Shown here: positions 25,101 through 40,100 of the stretch, one piece after another
Numbering within the stretch: the stretch's first letter is position 1
Layout: the number at the start of each line of letters is the position of its first letter
From: Anisakis pegreffii
Taxonomy: Eukaryota; Nematoda; Chromadorea; Rhabditida; Anisakidae
Reading direction: 5' to 3'
Assembly (NCBI GenBank): GCA_035041965.1
Contig: JAPYMA010002560.1
Span: 1-64,000, forward strand
DNA length: 64,000 nucleotides
Position numbers and translations under genes: made by a program
The notes under the pieces: model-generated
What the model was told of the DNA's origin: nothing
Databases searched by the model: none
The model's input: the letters and a program-made list of their open reading frames with translations, nothing else

Positions 25101-28100
25101 CGTTGAAAGTGGGTATGACAGCAAGTTTCAATTATCGAATGTTGAATGAGATTACCAAATTGTAAGAGAAAAACTCATCACGAATCAACTTTTTATGCTG
25201 CAGTTAACATATTCACCAATGAAAACGACGGAGAATCTTCAAATAACCGCGTGGAATGTAACATTTGATAAGTTGAAACTGACTCAACATTACGATAGCG
25301 CCGCGTTCACTTCATGGATACCACTTGACCAATCGGCATGTACGATTATTTTAAAGGTGAATAAATTCTAAAAAAATTGAAATGCGCTTGTTCCACTTGT
25401 CAATTTATTCACTATTGCATGATTCGTTGGAAAGGAATTCACCTGTTCATATGAACAAATCTGAAGTCGGTCATCACCAATTGATTGTAATTCATGCTTA
25501 ATTTTGATCAGTAAGTCAATTACCGAAGTTTTAGTCTGCGATTACGACTGTGAATGACTTGCGTTTTGGTGGAACAGTTCCAGTAGAACGGGTCACACTC
25601 AAATTCACTTTCAATTATCAGCCGGTTACATTGGATTACTTGTGAGTTTGACGTCATTTCCTCATTTATCAATGCATAAAACTTCGGAAATTCGTTGGCT
25701 GGATGAAAAAAAAATTCATTCATTCAAGTACTAACAGTGGTGTGTTTGCAATGATCCGCACGTTAATATCGAACCAAAACGATGATTGCAGGAATGGCAG
25801 CTTGATGTTACCTCTGGTACACGAAAAAAGCGTTTCGTTGTTCGTGAGTGGTGGGGGATTCAATTTTACTAATGTTCGATCCGCCGATTCTCTGAAGCCA
25901 CTTCTTCAAGACAACGTTCGAATAGAGGGCGTCAATGCGAATTGCTTTCTTAGCATTTCTAAGTCGAAATCAAAAAAGGTTTTGCTGACAGCTGCCGATG
26001 GTTTAACTCTTCGACTAGTCACCGGATTCGATGGTACGGTCATCACTTCTGCAACTATCAAGCAAATTACTGAAACTGATCCTTCATGCTTGTTTTCTTT
26101 CCGATTAGTGTTCGTATTCATCAACGCAGTCTGGTTCGTTGACGCAACCACCAATGTTTTATGACGTTAACACATGTGACACTAAGCTAATCCTTCCAGA
26201 TGTTCGCTTCCCACAGTACGCATCGACACAGGCCACTGTCGCCTATGTAGAAATTTTTCCCGAAGACAATTTTCCAACATGGTTTTCACTGCAAGGCGTT
26301 TTGTATTCTGGAAATTTGATCACTGTTGCGAACGGCTTCGTAAGTTGTCGAAATTGCAGTCGTTAATTTCACGCTGACCTATAAGTCGATTACTAATGAA
26401 TGTTTATGATTTCTTGAGAAGTTTATTTGGTTGTGTATCTCGGTGTGATCTAGTTTTGTTGTTTTACATGTGGTTGGCCAAAGTGATCAGGTTACAAGAC
26501 GTTATTGTTGAAATTTAGGTGAAGTTGGGAGACAAATCAACGGAAACTTTTGGCGACGGTGGTTGGTTAATGTACAACGGTAGGCAGGTCCGCATAGCTC
26601 TCAACAGTAGAAGCACTCCACTGGAAATCAGTGACACTTCCATTGGGGTAAGACAGTTTCTTTCAGGTAGCGCCGCTTTCGAAACGTTTTTTTTTACAAA
26701 CAGACTCTCTGAAAACATCTTCATCAATATGGCAACGAATCGTGCTAGCTGAATTAAACACATTCCAGGAAATGAAAGGAAAGAATAACTCAATAGGGAT
26801 CAAATTGATCGGTGGCTTGATACGCATTGCAGTAACACCACACTACGAGAGTAAACTCGACATGAACACCAATGTGCAAATTACTTTGCTTGGTGGTAAC
26901 ATTCTACGAAACGCAAGCGATGAATTTGTGATCAGGGACTTCACTATGTTAGCAAATGGTCTACCAGCATCTGAAGCCAGAGGTGAAGTTGTTTGCTTTG
27001 AACAAACAAATCACTAAGATCATTTGATGACAAAATGGCACTGCTACTAATTGCCGATTTGAACTATTGCTCGAACGTTGAACGAATAAATAAGATAGTT
27101 TTGTTATTCGAGCGAGAATTTATTGCTGAAAACGCGGTGTTTTGAAATTTGTACTTTGCAGGAGGAGAACCACAAAGTATTCTGAATGTAAATTCGCAAA
27201 AGAAAGCCATCGGCATGTTGCACAATCTGAATAGATATTTGAAAGCGAATGCAAGTCAACTAACGAATGATCAACTCAATAATGTTGGTTGCTCATACTT
27301 AATTTTTCATACCTCACAAGTGGCCAGCTCGTCACAATAATCGCTCATCTAATTGCATTTACCATAGAGAGGTGGTAGGAGTGCATAACAGAGAAATAGA
27401 TATAAACATTCGACCAATTGAGACCATTGAATTGTAGTTCAAAGACGATTCCTTTTTGTTTGTAAATGATTGAAGTTGAAAACGTTCCTCCAATTGCGAA
27501 ATGATCTCAGTATGCTTTCAGGTTCTTGATAATACGATGAATATTATTGGACGTATGATAAAAGATGGTTATGAGGCTGTAGCGAATCCTTTACCTGATG
27601 ACGAAAAGAATGCCTTGGATAATGATATCAGAAATTACAATAAGCTATTCCTTGGCATACCTCTTCATCGCTGTCAGTGAATTCGTTTGTTTTTTTTTGA
27701 CAATACGATGAGTGCTGGTAGAAAAGCATGATAGCAGATGGTACTCTCAGTAAATGAATGTAATTCTCAAATCATGAACTGACAATATACAATATCTGCT
27801 CACTCTCCAAAGAACACTTCTGACTGATTAATTACTGTCGAGAAATTCGGATGAATCTTCAGGATGTCACTCATAAAATCATATTGTTACTATTCGCGGT
27901 GATACATTCACATAAGGTTTCACCACAAATAGTTCATCGTTCAAGACAAGCACTCATTATTAAGACGTGATTATCGCGTCATTCCTTCGCCAAAAAAACT
28001 TCATTTAAGAACTTCACTATACCAGCAATAAACTTGTTCTCATTTAAACTGATCACCTTAAATTTATATCATTTTGACCTGCAATTGAATTTTTACTGAA

Positions 28101-31100
28101 AAATAATCCCAGAACGATGGAAAATTTTTGCTCATTTATTTGAGAATACGAATGGAATGAATATGGTCACGTCTAGATCCTTCAAAATGGATTTATCTTT
28201 TCAGCTAACATCCGGTATGTTGATCAACTGACGCCGACACAGTGGGCATTGCAGGCAGCACAAGAAAAACAAGAAGCGATGGTTTGTAGTAATGATTATG
28301 AAACATTATTCAACATTCATCTGCAAGATGAGCAACAAACTTCCGGCTCTTTTCAGAATAAGCAGCTGATCAAAACAGCCAATACCTTAATGAATACAAT
28401 CATCCATCAGATAGTGAAACGTGATTCTGTGAATGGATTCGGTCCAGTTTCAATAAGCAAAAATTTATGTTTTAATTGTTTTCAATTTTTCCTTTGATTG
28501 ATGAGACACTTGGGAGGAAGTGGCTGAGCATGAGCATGCCCAGTAAAAAATGAGCATGCCCAGTAAGTGGCTCATGGGAGAGTTAGGCGAACTACTATAA
28601 ATATATTTTTGTCTTGCAGACTGAGCGAGTAACTCTGATCCATATCGTGAGCGATGAGCGTGAACGTTTCATAATTTCAGTTTGCATTGTGAACATTACG
28701 GGGGCAGAACTTCTTAAATTATGCCCCATTACTTAACTACATTCAATATTCGAACAATGACAATACAGTTTAATTTTCTTATGTTCATAGAGGGTTCACT
28801 ATTAGAATCTGCATAGGAATACCGCTCTTTCAGTGCTGATAGCAATCAATGCCAACTGACATAACTTTACAGTGCGCGTTCGACCGTGAAAAAAAAAAGG
28901 AACCTATTCAGGGATCGTCATGGAATTGTTTTTGATCAGAATGTTCATTATGAATCACTTGATTGTTTCAACATCTTGTTAGCAGCAAATTCATTAAGTT
29001 ATCGTTACAATCGCACATACAATTCGAATGCTGAATGAATACCACTAACGTTTCAGGTAGGTCAAATGGGTTTGAGCGCGCAATATGGATATCCGAAAGA
29101 TATATTCTCCAATGCTTTGATGTGTAAGAATTGGAGGGTTTGTTTAGAGTTTATTATTGTATTACTTCCTATAATGTTTCAAAATTTTTGTGATGTAGAT
29201 TACACGGAATTTATTCGTCCAATTTTCGATGTTTTTTTTGGGAATTCACAAATCCAAAAACAACATTATAAAAATTTTGTTTCATTACAGGTCAAATTTC
29301 CTCCATCGCTTCAATTACTCAATGTTCACTCAATTCCGAATTCACAGATGATCGTTGTTGATGCTATTTGCTATAAGGTTTTATCATTGTCATGTGTTTG
29401 ACTCTTACAGTCCTATCTAAACAGTTCGAAAAGTTTCTCACAAATAGAGAAATGAGTGTGGAATTTGTACTTCAAATAATGCAGCCACAACAAGCATTCT
29501 GACTAGTGACTTAGCCAAACAGTGATCTGGATTCCATTATATACATTAGCCGTACAAACTGTTTTGGTTAAGCTGGTATTGTGTGGTTATTCTAGTCTTC
29601 AAGAAAACAGTGAATATGTGAAATCACGATTTCCTGGTAGCTGTGTCGATCTATCAAACTGGATAAATGTGTGCATTGGGGAATCGAAGAGTGCCATTTT
29701 GTTTTCAGGTGAACCCGTATTCGTTTGCGTTCAATTATGCTGCACTGATTAACTCGGGAACTCTGGTGCTCTCCTTGAAGACGTATGATGAACAAGAGAT
29801 ACCGTCAGTAATTTGAATTCTCGTTCTTACTTCGGCTCTGAGCTAGAATCGAATTTTGTTTTTTATACGAAAATTTTAGACGTTTTCATTATATCGCTAT
29901 AATCGATCATTTACGCCGGTATTTTTCACTTTCGGGTGTTTCATTACCCCTTTCGATGATTTGGCAGACCGCCGTTACCCCCACTCCTATTAAATGTGGA
30001 AATCGCATATTATGTTCAGTTGACCGATACGTTTAATCTTATTAGCACGTCCATGATGTTAGTCGACATCGCTGGGTCTTCTCTTATTGTTGGACGATTG
30101 GGTTCCTCAGTACGGCAATAGAATGTGATTGCATGACCAGCTATTGTCTATGACAGGCTCACTTCAAACTGACTTAAATGGATTCTCATTCTTTTCAGAC
30201 GTGTTGCATTCACTCTCATAGCTATTACCTGCGAGAATCGTTCTCTTGATGAGTTTTTCTCATTCACTTCGTCTCATTTCACTTCACAGTTCGAATCAAT
30301 TTCTTATTCTGTAGCATATACTATTTACTGGATACGTTGACGAGTGTTGACAGCCGAAGTAAACAATACAACAATCGAATATTATTGCTCAACAACGTTC
30401 GACAGTCAAATGATCAATCATAGAGTGTAATTGATAGAATGAGAATTTGACTTTAATTGTTGAATGAAATGAATGAGAAATTAGCAAAAGAGAACACTTT
30501 TGGTGATAAAAGCTATGAGAGTGATAGTAACAGTAAGGAAACGAATGAAAACCTTGTTAAAACGAATAAAAACCCTGTTAGATGAAGAGTGTTGCCATCA
30601 ACTAACCACTTTTACATATATATACAAGTTAAAAAACATCAGAATTACGTTCTATAATAATATAACACGGAATGCCAATTTCGCGACCCCTTCTATTGCC
30701 ATTGACGTCTCCAAATTACCCAAAATGTGTAATTTCACCCCCCTATGAGTGCCACTGACCTACGTAATTCATCTTACGATCAGTCGTCAGGTTTTTGCGA
30801 ATGGAACTTTATGCGTTTATTCTAGAGTAACAAATGCATTGTGGCCAATTGAAATAACAAAGTCAATGTCAATTAATACTGAACTTCCCACAACAACATA
30901 CGGTATGGACTTCGAGGAGCATCAGGCTTGTTTTATGTGATTGCTTTCAAAGCATTTATTGAACGCATGGTGGATTTCAGCTCAATGAAATGGTCTGAGC
31001 AATTACAACGTGAACGTGAGCATGCGAAAGATCTTCACAGTAACATCGATTGTTAATTAGCAGCCGCTTGGCATTGACTAAGTGAGGTGTGATTGCAGAT

Positions 31101-34100
31101 TCTTGACATGCACTCATTCGTGACAACAACATGGAATGAGTCGCTGTTCATTGAATTTCGCAAAAAATATGGCGTTCCTCAAAACATTCAAATATGGGTA
31201 TTTGTGGCATTTCAACGATTACCTGGACCACTACCTCAAGATCATGACTGGCGATTTCTTGTTGGTGATCAAGAAGGTTTTTGCAAAAACTCATTTGTTT
31301 TTTTAGCAGGATCTCAGCTCATCGTTGATAAAAGGATCCAGTTCTAAAGTGATATAAGGCGCATCAACATCATTTCACTTGTTTGTTTCAGTAACGAATC
31401 ACTTCGTTGTGAGTAGTGCATATATTGTGAATATGACCGGCAGATTCTTTATTGGTGTTGGTTCAGCGATACCACCAGATCAATATGACAATCAAAGTGA
31501 TGTTGTAAAATACACGAATAATGGTTCTAAGCCGATGTATTTTCTCAAGAGATTAACTTTCGACTATTCAATCCGTGTTCTCACAAAGGGGTGTTATTAT
31601 TTTTCGAGCGAATATTCCACATTCACTAATTTCGATGTACAGGTCAGTGAATTGGTTATAAGTGCTTATAAGCAACGTACTTTCAACATCTCTTCATACC
31701 ATCTCATTCCAAATTCAACAACGCTAGACATCCGTCCCATTACGAAACTAAACTTAGGTAGTTGACAGCATAAAGTGACAGCTTTACCTTCAGGTCGGCG
31801 ACTTTGTTGGCAGTGAATTAGTGCAGTGTCTTGCATACCATTTAACACCATTCTCGGTTGGTCTCTTTAATCCAAATATACCGAATCTGTTTCAATACAA
31901 GTATTATGAATATGATCACCCGGTTTGTTTTTTCGCTTCATTCGTTTGAATATCTAATCTACAGGCTTGTACGTCGTTTTCTCATGTGTTTGTCGTGCTT
32001 CAATTACTGAACATGTCAGTTCATTCAGTGATACTTCACTGCTCGAATTGTGTGATGTTTATTGATGCAAAACTCCGAACGAATATTCCAGACGTTAATT
32101 TTAGTGAATAATTTTTGAAACAGGTCGATAGCTCGAATGAATGAATAAACAATGAAATGAATCTTGGATCCTACAATTTTTAAAATGATTTGACCGTTTA
32201 TGGTTGATTCGTTTACAAATATAGTGTCAGTAACGTTGCTGCGCACTAAACAAATTTGCCGATTTCAGAGATCAGCTGGCGTTCTAATTATACTGATAAC
32301 TTTCACGGTCTTTATGGCTATAGTTGGGTGGTTTGCTTTTCACCACGATCTACAAGATATTGCGAAGGTGAGTTTTTCAGTACAATCCTCAGGCTACAAT
32401 CGCTTGAACAGTACACATGACCAATATAATAGGCATGAACATGGCAGTGAAAAGAAACTTAATTATCCGGTGTCGCTCTCTGCATTAAATTCTTTTCTCA
32501 TGCAGCTGACTGTTTCCAGGGTCGAATAAGATATATGAAGGATAATGAATACCACGCCAATTACAAGTACCTTATTGCTGTTGAAACCGGCTATTGTATG
32601 TTCGCAACAACGGATTCGAAGGTTCTGCTTAGCGTTCTCCATTCATATAGCAGCCTTTCAGCGTGCTCTGTGATTAACGTGCCAAGAAAAAATTTTTTAG
32701 TTCAATGCATTTTCAGGTGTATTTCAATTTGATCGGCGGTAAGGGTGTGGAACTGGCACGAGAATTTTGTGGTGATGAGCAAATGGGACAACAATTTCGA
32801 TGGGGCACAACTGAGCGTTTCTTAATGACCACGGATTGGTTTGCTGTCAAAATATTCATTCTGATGAAAAAATGATTGATAAGTATTGAGTGGTACCTCT
32901 TGACAAGTTTTCTCGATTCGGAAAAGGCGCTAGCAAGAGAGCGATAGTTCATGATCAGCAATAGACATACTGAGCATTTGAAAATGATAATCTTAGTGAT
33001 GGTAAAAAAATGGTGTTGATACACCTAGTGAGAGGTGTAGCAGTTACATTGATGAAGAATGTTATGAGGCCAGTGGTAATATTAATGAAAAGTGGTATTC
33101 AATGTTACATTTGTTCACTGGAATAGGCCACTGGGAACACTTGCGTCAATTCGCGTTTGGACAGACGAAAGTGGTCAAGGACACAGACAGTCGTGGTACT
33201 GCGATAGAATTATCATCAAGGATCTTCAAACAAACGAAATTTTCTACTTCCATATTGGGAATTGGTTTGGCTCTCAAACCAACGAGGGCAAGGCTTGTTG
33301 CTTTCTCCATTCCGCTGAATGTTTGAATCACATTGATTTCATCATTGGATGTTCCTGTGATCTTCTCACGAAATACGCTGCGTGCTGCCAGTCCAAAAAT
33401 TCTCATACCCAAACAATCTCACAAATTAAATCACAGATAAGTGAAAAGAATATATTGCATGAGCGCTATCCGTTAAAAGTTCTCAACTGTACACCTGAAT
33501 TCTCAGTAATTTCATTGCTTTTTGCCTTCAAAGGCATCGGTTTGAATCCGGTTCTGCTATCGCAGTTGATTTATGTGGCTTATTGAATCCAGGTAGAACG
33601 ATTGATAGATGTGACACCGAGAAACGAGCAAAGCAGAATTGATCAAGCATTCAGCTTTCATTCGATTGCTGATCATCTGGCCTATTGGAATATGTTCACC
33701 GGTTTGTCTCACTACACTTCTCCTGATTTCCTGAACGAATACGAATGTGATGCGGCAATATGATTTCAGTTGCTTTCAAATTATGAGATCGTAAACCAGC
33801 TCTTTTCTTTCAGGTGGTGGAGTATTAACAAGACTGCGTTTCAGTCGTGTTGAACGAGCGTTTAACGTTTACTTGGCAATTCTGATCGCAATGTTGTGCA
33901 ATCTAATGATTGCATACAGAGAAACGTACACCAGAATCAAAATTGGATCCCTGAGTGTCTACGGATTTTATTTCTCATGGAGAGATGTAAACATTACGGC
34001 TCTTCGAATTTCATTCTATAATATTCACGAATCAATTAGTTTTTGATACCAGTCAATGAGTCGAGTAAATAAAAAGCGAACTCGCAGTTTTTACTTCGTT

Positions 34101-37100
34101 TGTTGATTTTTAAAAAAATTTCTTCATTTTCAGTTCCTTCTTGGATTTGTGTTCAGTTGCTGTTGCATACCAACCACTCTACTCATTCCATATATTCACA
34201 GGTAATTAATGGGTAACGGATATTCACAAGCAAAAAGAAACCGAAATGGCACTGATTCTCATCATTCTGTTATCATTATCAATCAAATTTTGTCAATGAT
34301 CGTGTTAAGCTGTTTGAGCACTCCGATTCCATTTCTAGTTGCATACCGGTGATGCATAAAGTTAGCGAGAAGGGTGATACGTTTGTGAAGACGACGAAAC
34401 ACGATACGAGTGGACGTTTGAGATGGTATCATCGCTTAGCACATCTTATCAAATACATTGAATGCTTCATTGCGTTCGTCATCTTCCTTGCTATCATGAG
34501 CTTTGCGTTCGGTTATTACTGTGAGGGAACAATGGCTTTCATCAGACGATTCATGATCACCATCCTCTTTTGGATTTTCCTCACCGAACCAGTGAAGGTG
34601 AGATGTTTTGCAAGTTGTCGACAAAATTTACCGACACCCTCAATGGTTACACTTGACTTGTTCAACTTCTTTGACTGTTCGTACTTAGCAACTGAAACGA
34701 TCATCAGTTCTATCTGGAAATGTGGCCTCTTGGTTCTCAGTTCATGAGTTTAGTGAACTGAAGTGTTCACGAGTCAATCGATTATCGTGGAGATATTTTC
34801 TTCGCAATATGAAATTCTCAAAAAAAGTAGCATTTAAGGCAGTAGTTTGTTCGCTGTATTGCGTATGCTTCTGGGAGAATTATCGCATTATTCGAAATTA
34901 CGAATTGCCAGAAATCAGCGAACACGTTGGTGATGTTGACGGTTTGTTTTACCTCAAAATCCTTCATTAATTCTGATCATCCTCCAGGGATTGACTTCAG
35001 CAATCATTCAAATTATCGTTATGAACTCAGCAGGAAGCGGAAGAACGGCAAGCCTCCGATGGATCACATTTTTGAAGCACTTTTAAGGAAAATTTTTAGC
35101 GAATGCCGAATGCATTCCTTTTACGTATCGTTCAGATGACATGTCTAACAAATTATCAAATTGAAATATTTTTGGTGATATAAAATACAACACTTACCCG
35201 ACAGTTTCATCCGTTTAGAACGAATAAACTGCACTTCATCTAGGATGAGATCGTAATATAATCTTGTGCTATGACAGTAGTTGCAACTGTCTTTGGCAGA
35301 TGCAGGTATTGCGTGCTAAATTCAATGAATTAATTAGTGAGTTGATAATTTTTTGTAGTTCTGCAAAAAAGTGAGATGATCGAGAATGATGAGAGTAAAG
35401 TGGTGAAATTACAAGGTTTGCGTACCACTTGCGATCGACGAATGCGCGATGAGCAACTGTACGTCAGTTGATCGTAAAAACCTTTTAGTTCATCTCTAAT
35501 CCATTCATACCAGGCTCTTTGCTTGACCACATACGGTTATATGAGCAGAAATCGTTCAATTGAACTTTCAAAATGACTGCTTCTCAAATTTTCATTGTTA
35601 TCGAAGTTTATTCTTTTCTCAAGTCTCAAATTTTCTGAGCACAACAGCAGTCTACCTATACATTCCAAAACATTGCATCGTTTCAAGTGAAGCATTTCGT
35701 GTGTTGTGAGTTGTGGAAATGGTAGACATCAATCATAAGATCACTTGTGATGAGCAATTATGGATGTATCAGCAGGCGACTGGATCAAATGAGAAGATGA
35801 TGATTCCTGAAGAGTGCTAAAACGCTTGTCATTCAATGTTTTCATATTTCAGTTTTGTGACAATGCGTGAAATCATCGTCGTGTTCTTGTCGGTGACAGT
35901 TTGCTTGGGCATGGCTTTTAGTAGCCAGGATACAGCCGCTTATTATTATCAAATGGAGGTGGAGTTTTTTATTGTTGGCTGAAACAGCTAATGAATTCAT
36001 TACCTTTATGGTTCATCACATCACTCTTTTACTTATTCAGCATCGGATCAGCCGCAATCAGAAAGATATCTGCTGAATTGAAGCGGAATAGCTTTTAATG
36101 ATGTCTCTTAGCTCTTTTCTCCATTCATTAAGTTTACATTCCTCCTCGTAATGAGTTGTTTTAAGTTGAGAAATTTGTTCGGCGCTGGTCAGTCGCAGAA
36201 ATTCACTGGAATCACTTCAATTGCGCAATTTTGGGATTATATGCTAGGCGAATTCACGAGAGGTATTCTTTATTATTCTTTATCTTTTATTCCGGTGTTA
36301 GCACATTTATGGCTAACTGAAGTATCCAGTATTTTGTTAATCGGAAATGAATTCATTAACAAGTGAAAATTGAATCTGAAAACTAACCAAACGATTCGAT
36401 GTGTCAAACTGTTGCCGATTCGGAAATAATGGTGTGTATAACTCAGATGTGAATTGCTTCAAATTCTGTAAATTATCTAAGCTAATGATGACATATTTAT
36501 ATCAATCTCAGATGGTGCCGTAGGTTGGAAAAGGATTTTCATTCTTTATTTTTCAGCCATGAGAGTCACTTGGTATGATGGGAAGCCGGCATGGGGCATG
36601 AGAGGTTTTCTGAACGATAAGGTAGATTGTTGAATACTGTCTGTCGGATAGAATGAATTTTAAAACTACTTCATTAAGTTGCCACGAGACATGAGGAGAA
36701 AGAAATCTTATTGTTAGTAAGTCTTGTGAATAGATATGATCCACTCAAGACTGATGCGTCCACCGATATTTAGGTGTCGAGAACGATGGGTTATGGGATA
36801 TTGCGTCAAGTGCGTTCGGTGAAGAATACGAACTGTTGGCTTGCGGAAAGATTCGAAACCTACTTCAATGCATGTGAAGGGTTTACGAGAGTCAAGTACG
36901 TTTTTGCTCATTTCCATTTCAAGATATTCGCATGCCTTCATTCTCATTTTATGCATAATCAAAATCATTAGTTGCGGCTGATCGTTCATTTCAAGCAACA
37001 TATCCAATGTTCAGATACGAGGATACCACTCCAGCTTATAGTGTCGGATGGAAGAAAGCGATTGAGGTTGGACGCGCTAAGCCAGCATATATCTACCATT

Positions 37101-40100
37101 CTGCTGAGCAGCTTCAAGGTATTCGACTTGCTTACACTGATGCATCATTTTTCGAATCATTAGCTAACTCTGTTCAATCTGCATAGTCTTCAGAATGCTC
37201 AACAATAATCTGTCAGAAATATAATTGTTCTAAAGTTGAGTATTGAAATGAAAGGGACTGATTGTAAAATATTTTCAAGGTACGACTACGCATGGCATTC
37301 ATGATACGTACAGTGCTGGTGGGTATGTGCAGACGTTGAATGGTTCCGCTGAAGATCTAATTGAAGCGTTCACTCAGTTACAAAACCAAAGTTGGATTGA
37401 TGTTGGCACACGAGCCGTCTTCATCGAGTTTTCAGCGTATAATGCGCAAACGAATCTTTTTGCGGTCATACAACTTATGCTCGAAATGCCGCCCTATGGT
37501 TCGTTCGTTATTTGAACTGAAAAATTCTCCTGAGCATGCGATTTTCTTTCATCTCCAATCACTTTTTTCGCGTGCTATTGTCTACTTTATTGTTTCAATT
37601 GCGCTATTGACAAGCACAAATTTCACAACAATTGCCTTACTTCAATCGGGCAATGAATAAGTGATCATGCTGTGCCCGTCAAAGGAAATAAGCGCGATGT
37701 AATTTCTCCTGTGCCTTCAGAGGAAAGCTTCACTGAAAATATGAGCAACTGTCAAAACAGACAAGATGCTGAAGAAAATGAAAACAACGGCTATCGAATA
37801 ACTGAGCAATGCCTGTGCTCGTTCAAAACAGTTTGGAGAATTGTTCCAAACTGCAACTTTCAGCAAAAAATCACGGCTTTATGAGTTGAGTTAATGAGCG
37901 GCACAATTGGTTTCTTGAAAGCCTAGTGAAATGGCGTGGATGTGTGTTATCCGGTGGTTTTTTTTCGGGGGAGGATTGGACTTATGAAAGCGAAGTACTC
38001 TTTTCGCTAGCAACAATTCTGATTCTGAACTGATGGAGTAATTTTGAAAAATTTGCAGTTGGAAATTTCAGGAACAATATTTCCAAAAGCATCAATTCAA
38101 ATCGTTCGTCTACTGAAGAATACTGGTATTGCTGGTATGGTGGCGTCGGCATTTGAGACTACTTACATTATTTTTTGTCTAGCGGTGGCATTCAAAGAAA
38201 TTATCCGGATCGTTACCGGTGGTCTACGGTGATTACTATTCACCTTCTCAGCAGAAGTTCCTTTTAGGAGATTTGAAAACTCAAATTTGATCGAAAGCAT
38301 ATCCAATATTGACGTTACCAGAAGAATTTGATCATGTGCAGTAAACTAGATCCTACTTATCAGCTCTCAGATATCTGATGGGTAATCTATGCTAAGATAT
38401 CCATTCATGATATGGTTACGACCTGCTCATCGAAAATCTCTTTGTGATTTCCTATTGGAGGAATCATATTTCATTCAGCTTTGTAGTCATTGTTAATTTC
38501 GCATTTCTAAAATTTTTTCCTCGTAATTTTTCTAATTTTATTTTACTCACTCAAGCTGACCACATTTCAACACGGAACCATTCTGGTAAGAAATTATCAG
38601 TTTATCGGAATATCTTGATGCCTTCATTCTATGCCGGTTGGAATGATGGAATGATCTGCACTAAATGATGCATTAGTCCGTGAAAAAAGTTGGTTTTAAT
38701 GAAGGTGAATCTATTAAAAGAAGCAATATGAATTTCAGTCTCTATTTATCATCGTTTTGGAATTATATTGACCTTGCAATCACAGTGTGTGCACTTGCAT
38801 CACTTTATCTGTACTTTCTTCGGCAGATTGGCATTAGTAAGGTTGATGAGTACTTATTGTTTTAACTTTTACTGTTTATGAAGTTGTCTTTTGCGAAAAA
38901 AAAATGCGATGTTGAAGGGAATTGTTTAATACGTCAACAATTATGCGATTTTAGGTAGTTGCTGAGTTCGCGGCAACAAACGGTAATAGTTACATTCGAC
39001 TGGATCATCAACGAGATCTTCAAATCTCTTTTATTCAATTGCTTTCAGCAGTTGTATTCCTCACCTGCATGAAACTCAACAACGTCCTAAGGTTTCAATT
39101 CTCTGCGCTTAATTTTATTTTATTTCTAATAACGCTAATAGATTCTCCATTGAGGAAGTCTGCAACGAGCAATATGTGATTCTTTTTTCGATGATATTTG
39201 CTTGCATTTTCAACAGGTCACCTTGCAGTGATTTGTGATTTTATGAAGTTTTGAAGTGAATTGAATTCAGATTCAATCGTCGCATTGGACTATTCACTAA
39301 AACGTTGTCCAGAGCAGCGCCAACGATTCTTGTATTCGAAGGTGTTTTCTGGCTGGTTACGCTTGCGTTTGATTTAGCACTTTTCATTGACCTATCACCG
39401 CGTCTATCGGCTTATCAGAGTCTATTCACTGGCTTCAAAACGTCGATTGTTTCGTTGCTTGGTCGACTGCAAGCCACAGAAGTGCAGGCCGTCTCTCAAT
39501 TTGGTAACTATTTTGATGTCATCATTTTACTCATCTTATCGGTTCATCCTATCGAGAATCAAATGACACAATGACACCGCGTTCCGGAGCAGTTGTTCAT
39601 GTGACATTTGGGAATGAGTTTCGTTGCTTTAACTCCACACCATTGCAGTACACGAACAGTGTCCACCACTCCATCGATATCTCTAGCCAGCAAACCGTGT
39701 CTGTCACAAATAATAATAATATTTTATTCGCATGTCAATATGTATAAAGTAGTATAATACAGTTTAATACTATCTGGCGAATATACTACCCCAACTATTG
39801 CTGGGGAGGAGGAAAAGATTTTAAAACAGGCAAAGGAGAATAACAATTTAAATACATTATCGTACAATGGCAGTGAGATTATAATATCGCGGTTTTAACA
39901 TATTATAATAATAACATCAAATATTTTCGTTGTACAATTTATGATAACAACATGAAATATAAAAAAGGAAAAGTTTTGTACACTTTAACAACATACCTCA
40001 TATATACAGGAATAAGTAATAATAATAAGGGAATGAAGTTAATCCACATTTGCAACTGTTCAATGATCTAGGAGAAATAATATGTGAATTTCAATAGTTT

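Noticed and set aside
31975..32110. Possible exon after GPS reading 'ACTSFSHVFVVLQLLNM'
   Set aside because: It has an acceptor but ends in a stop with no usable donor. The GPS exon joins in phase directly to the TM1 exon at 32269.
33102..33326. Overlapping frame across the PLAT exon
   Set aside because: It lacks the PLAT landmarks (IRVW.D.SG.G, I..DLQT.E.F.F) that the adjacent frame has.
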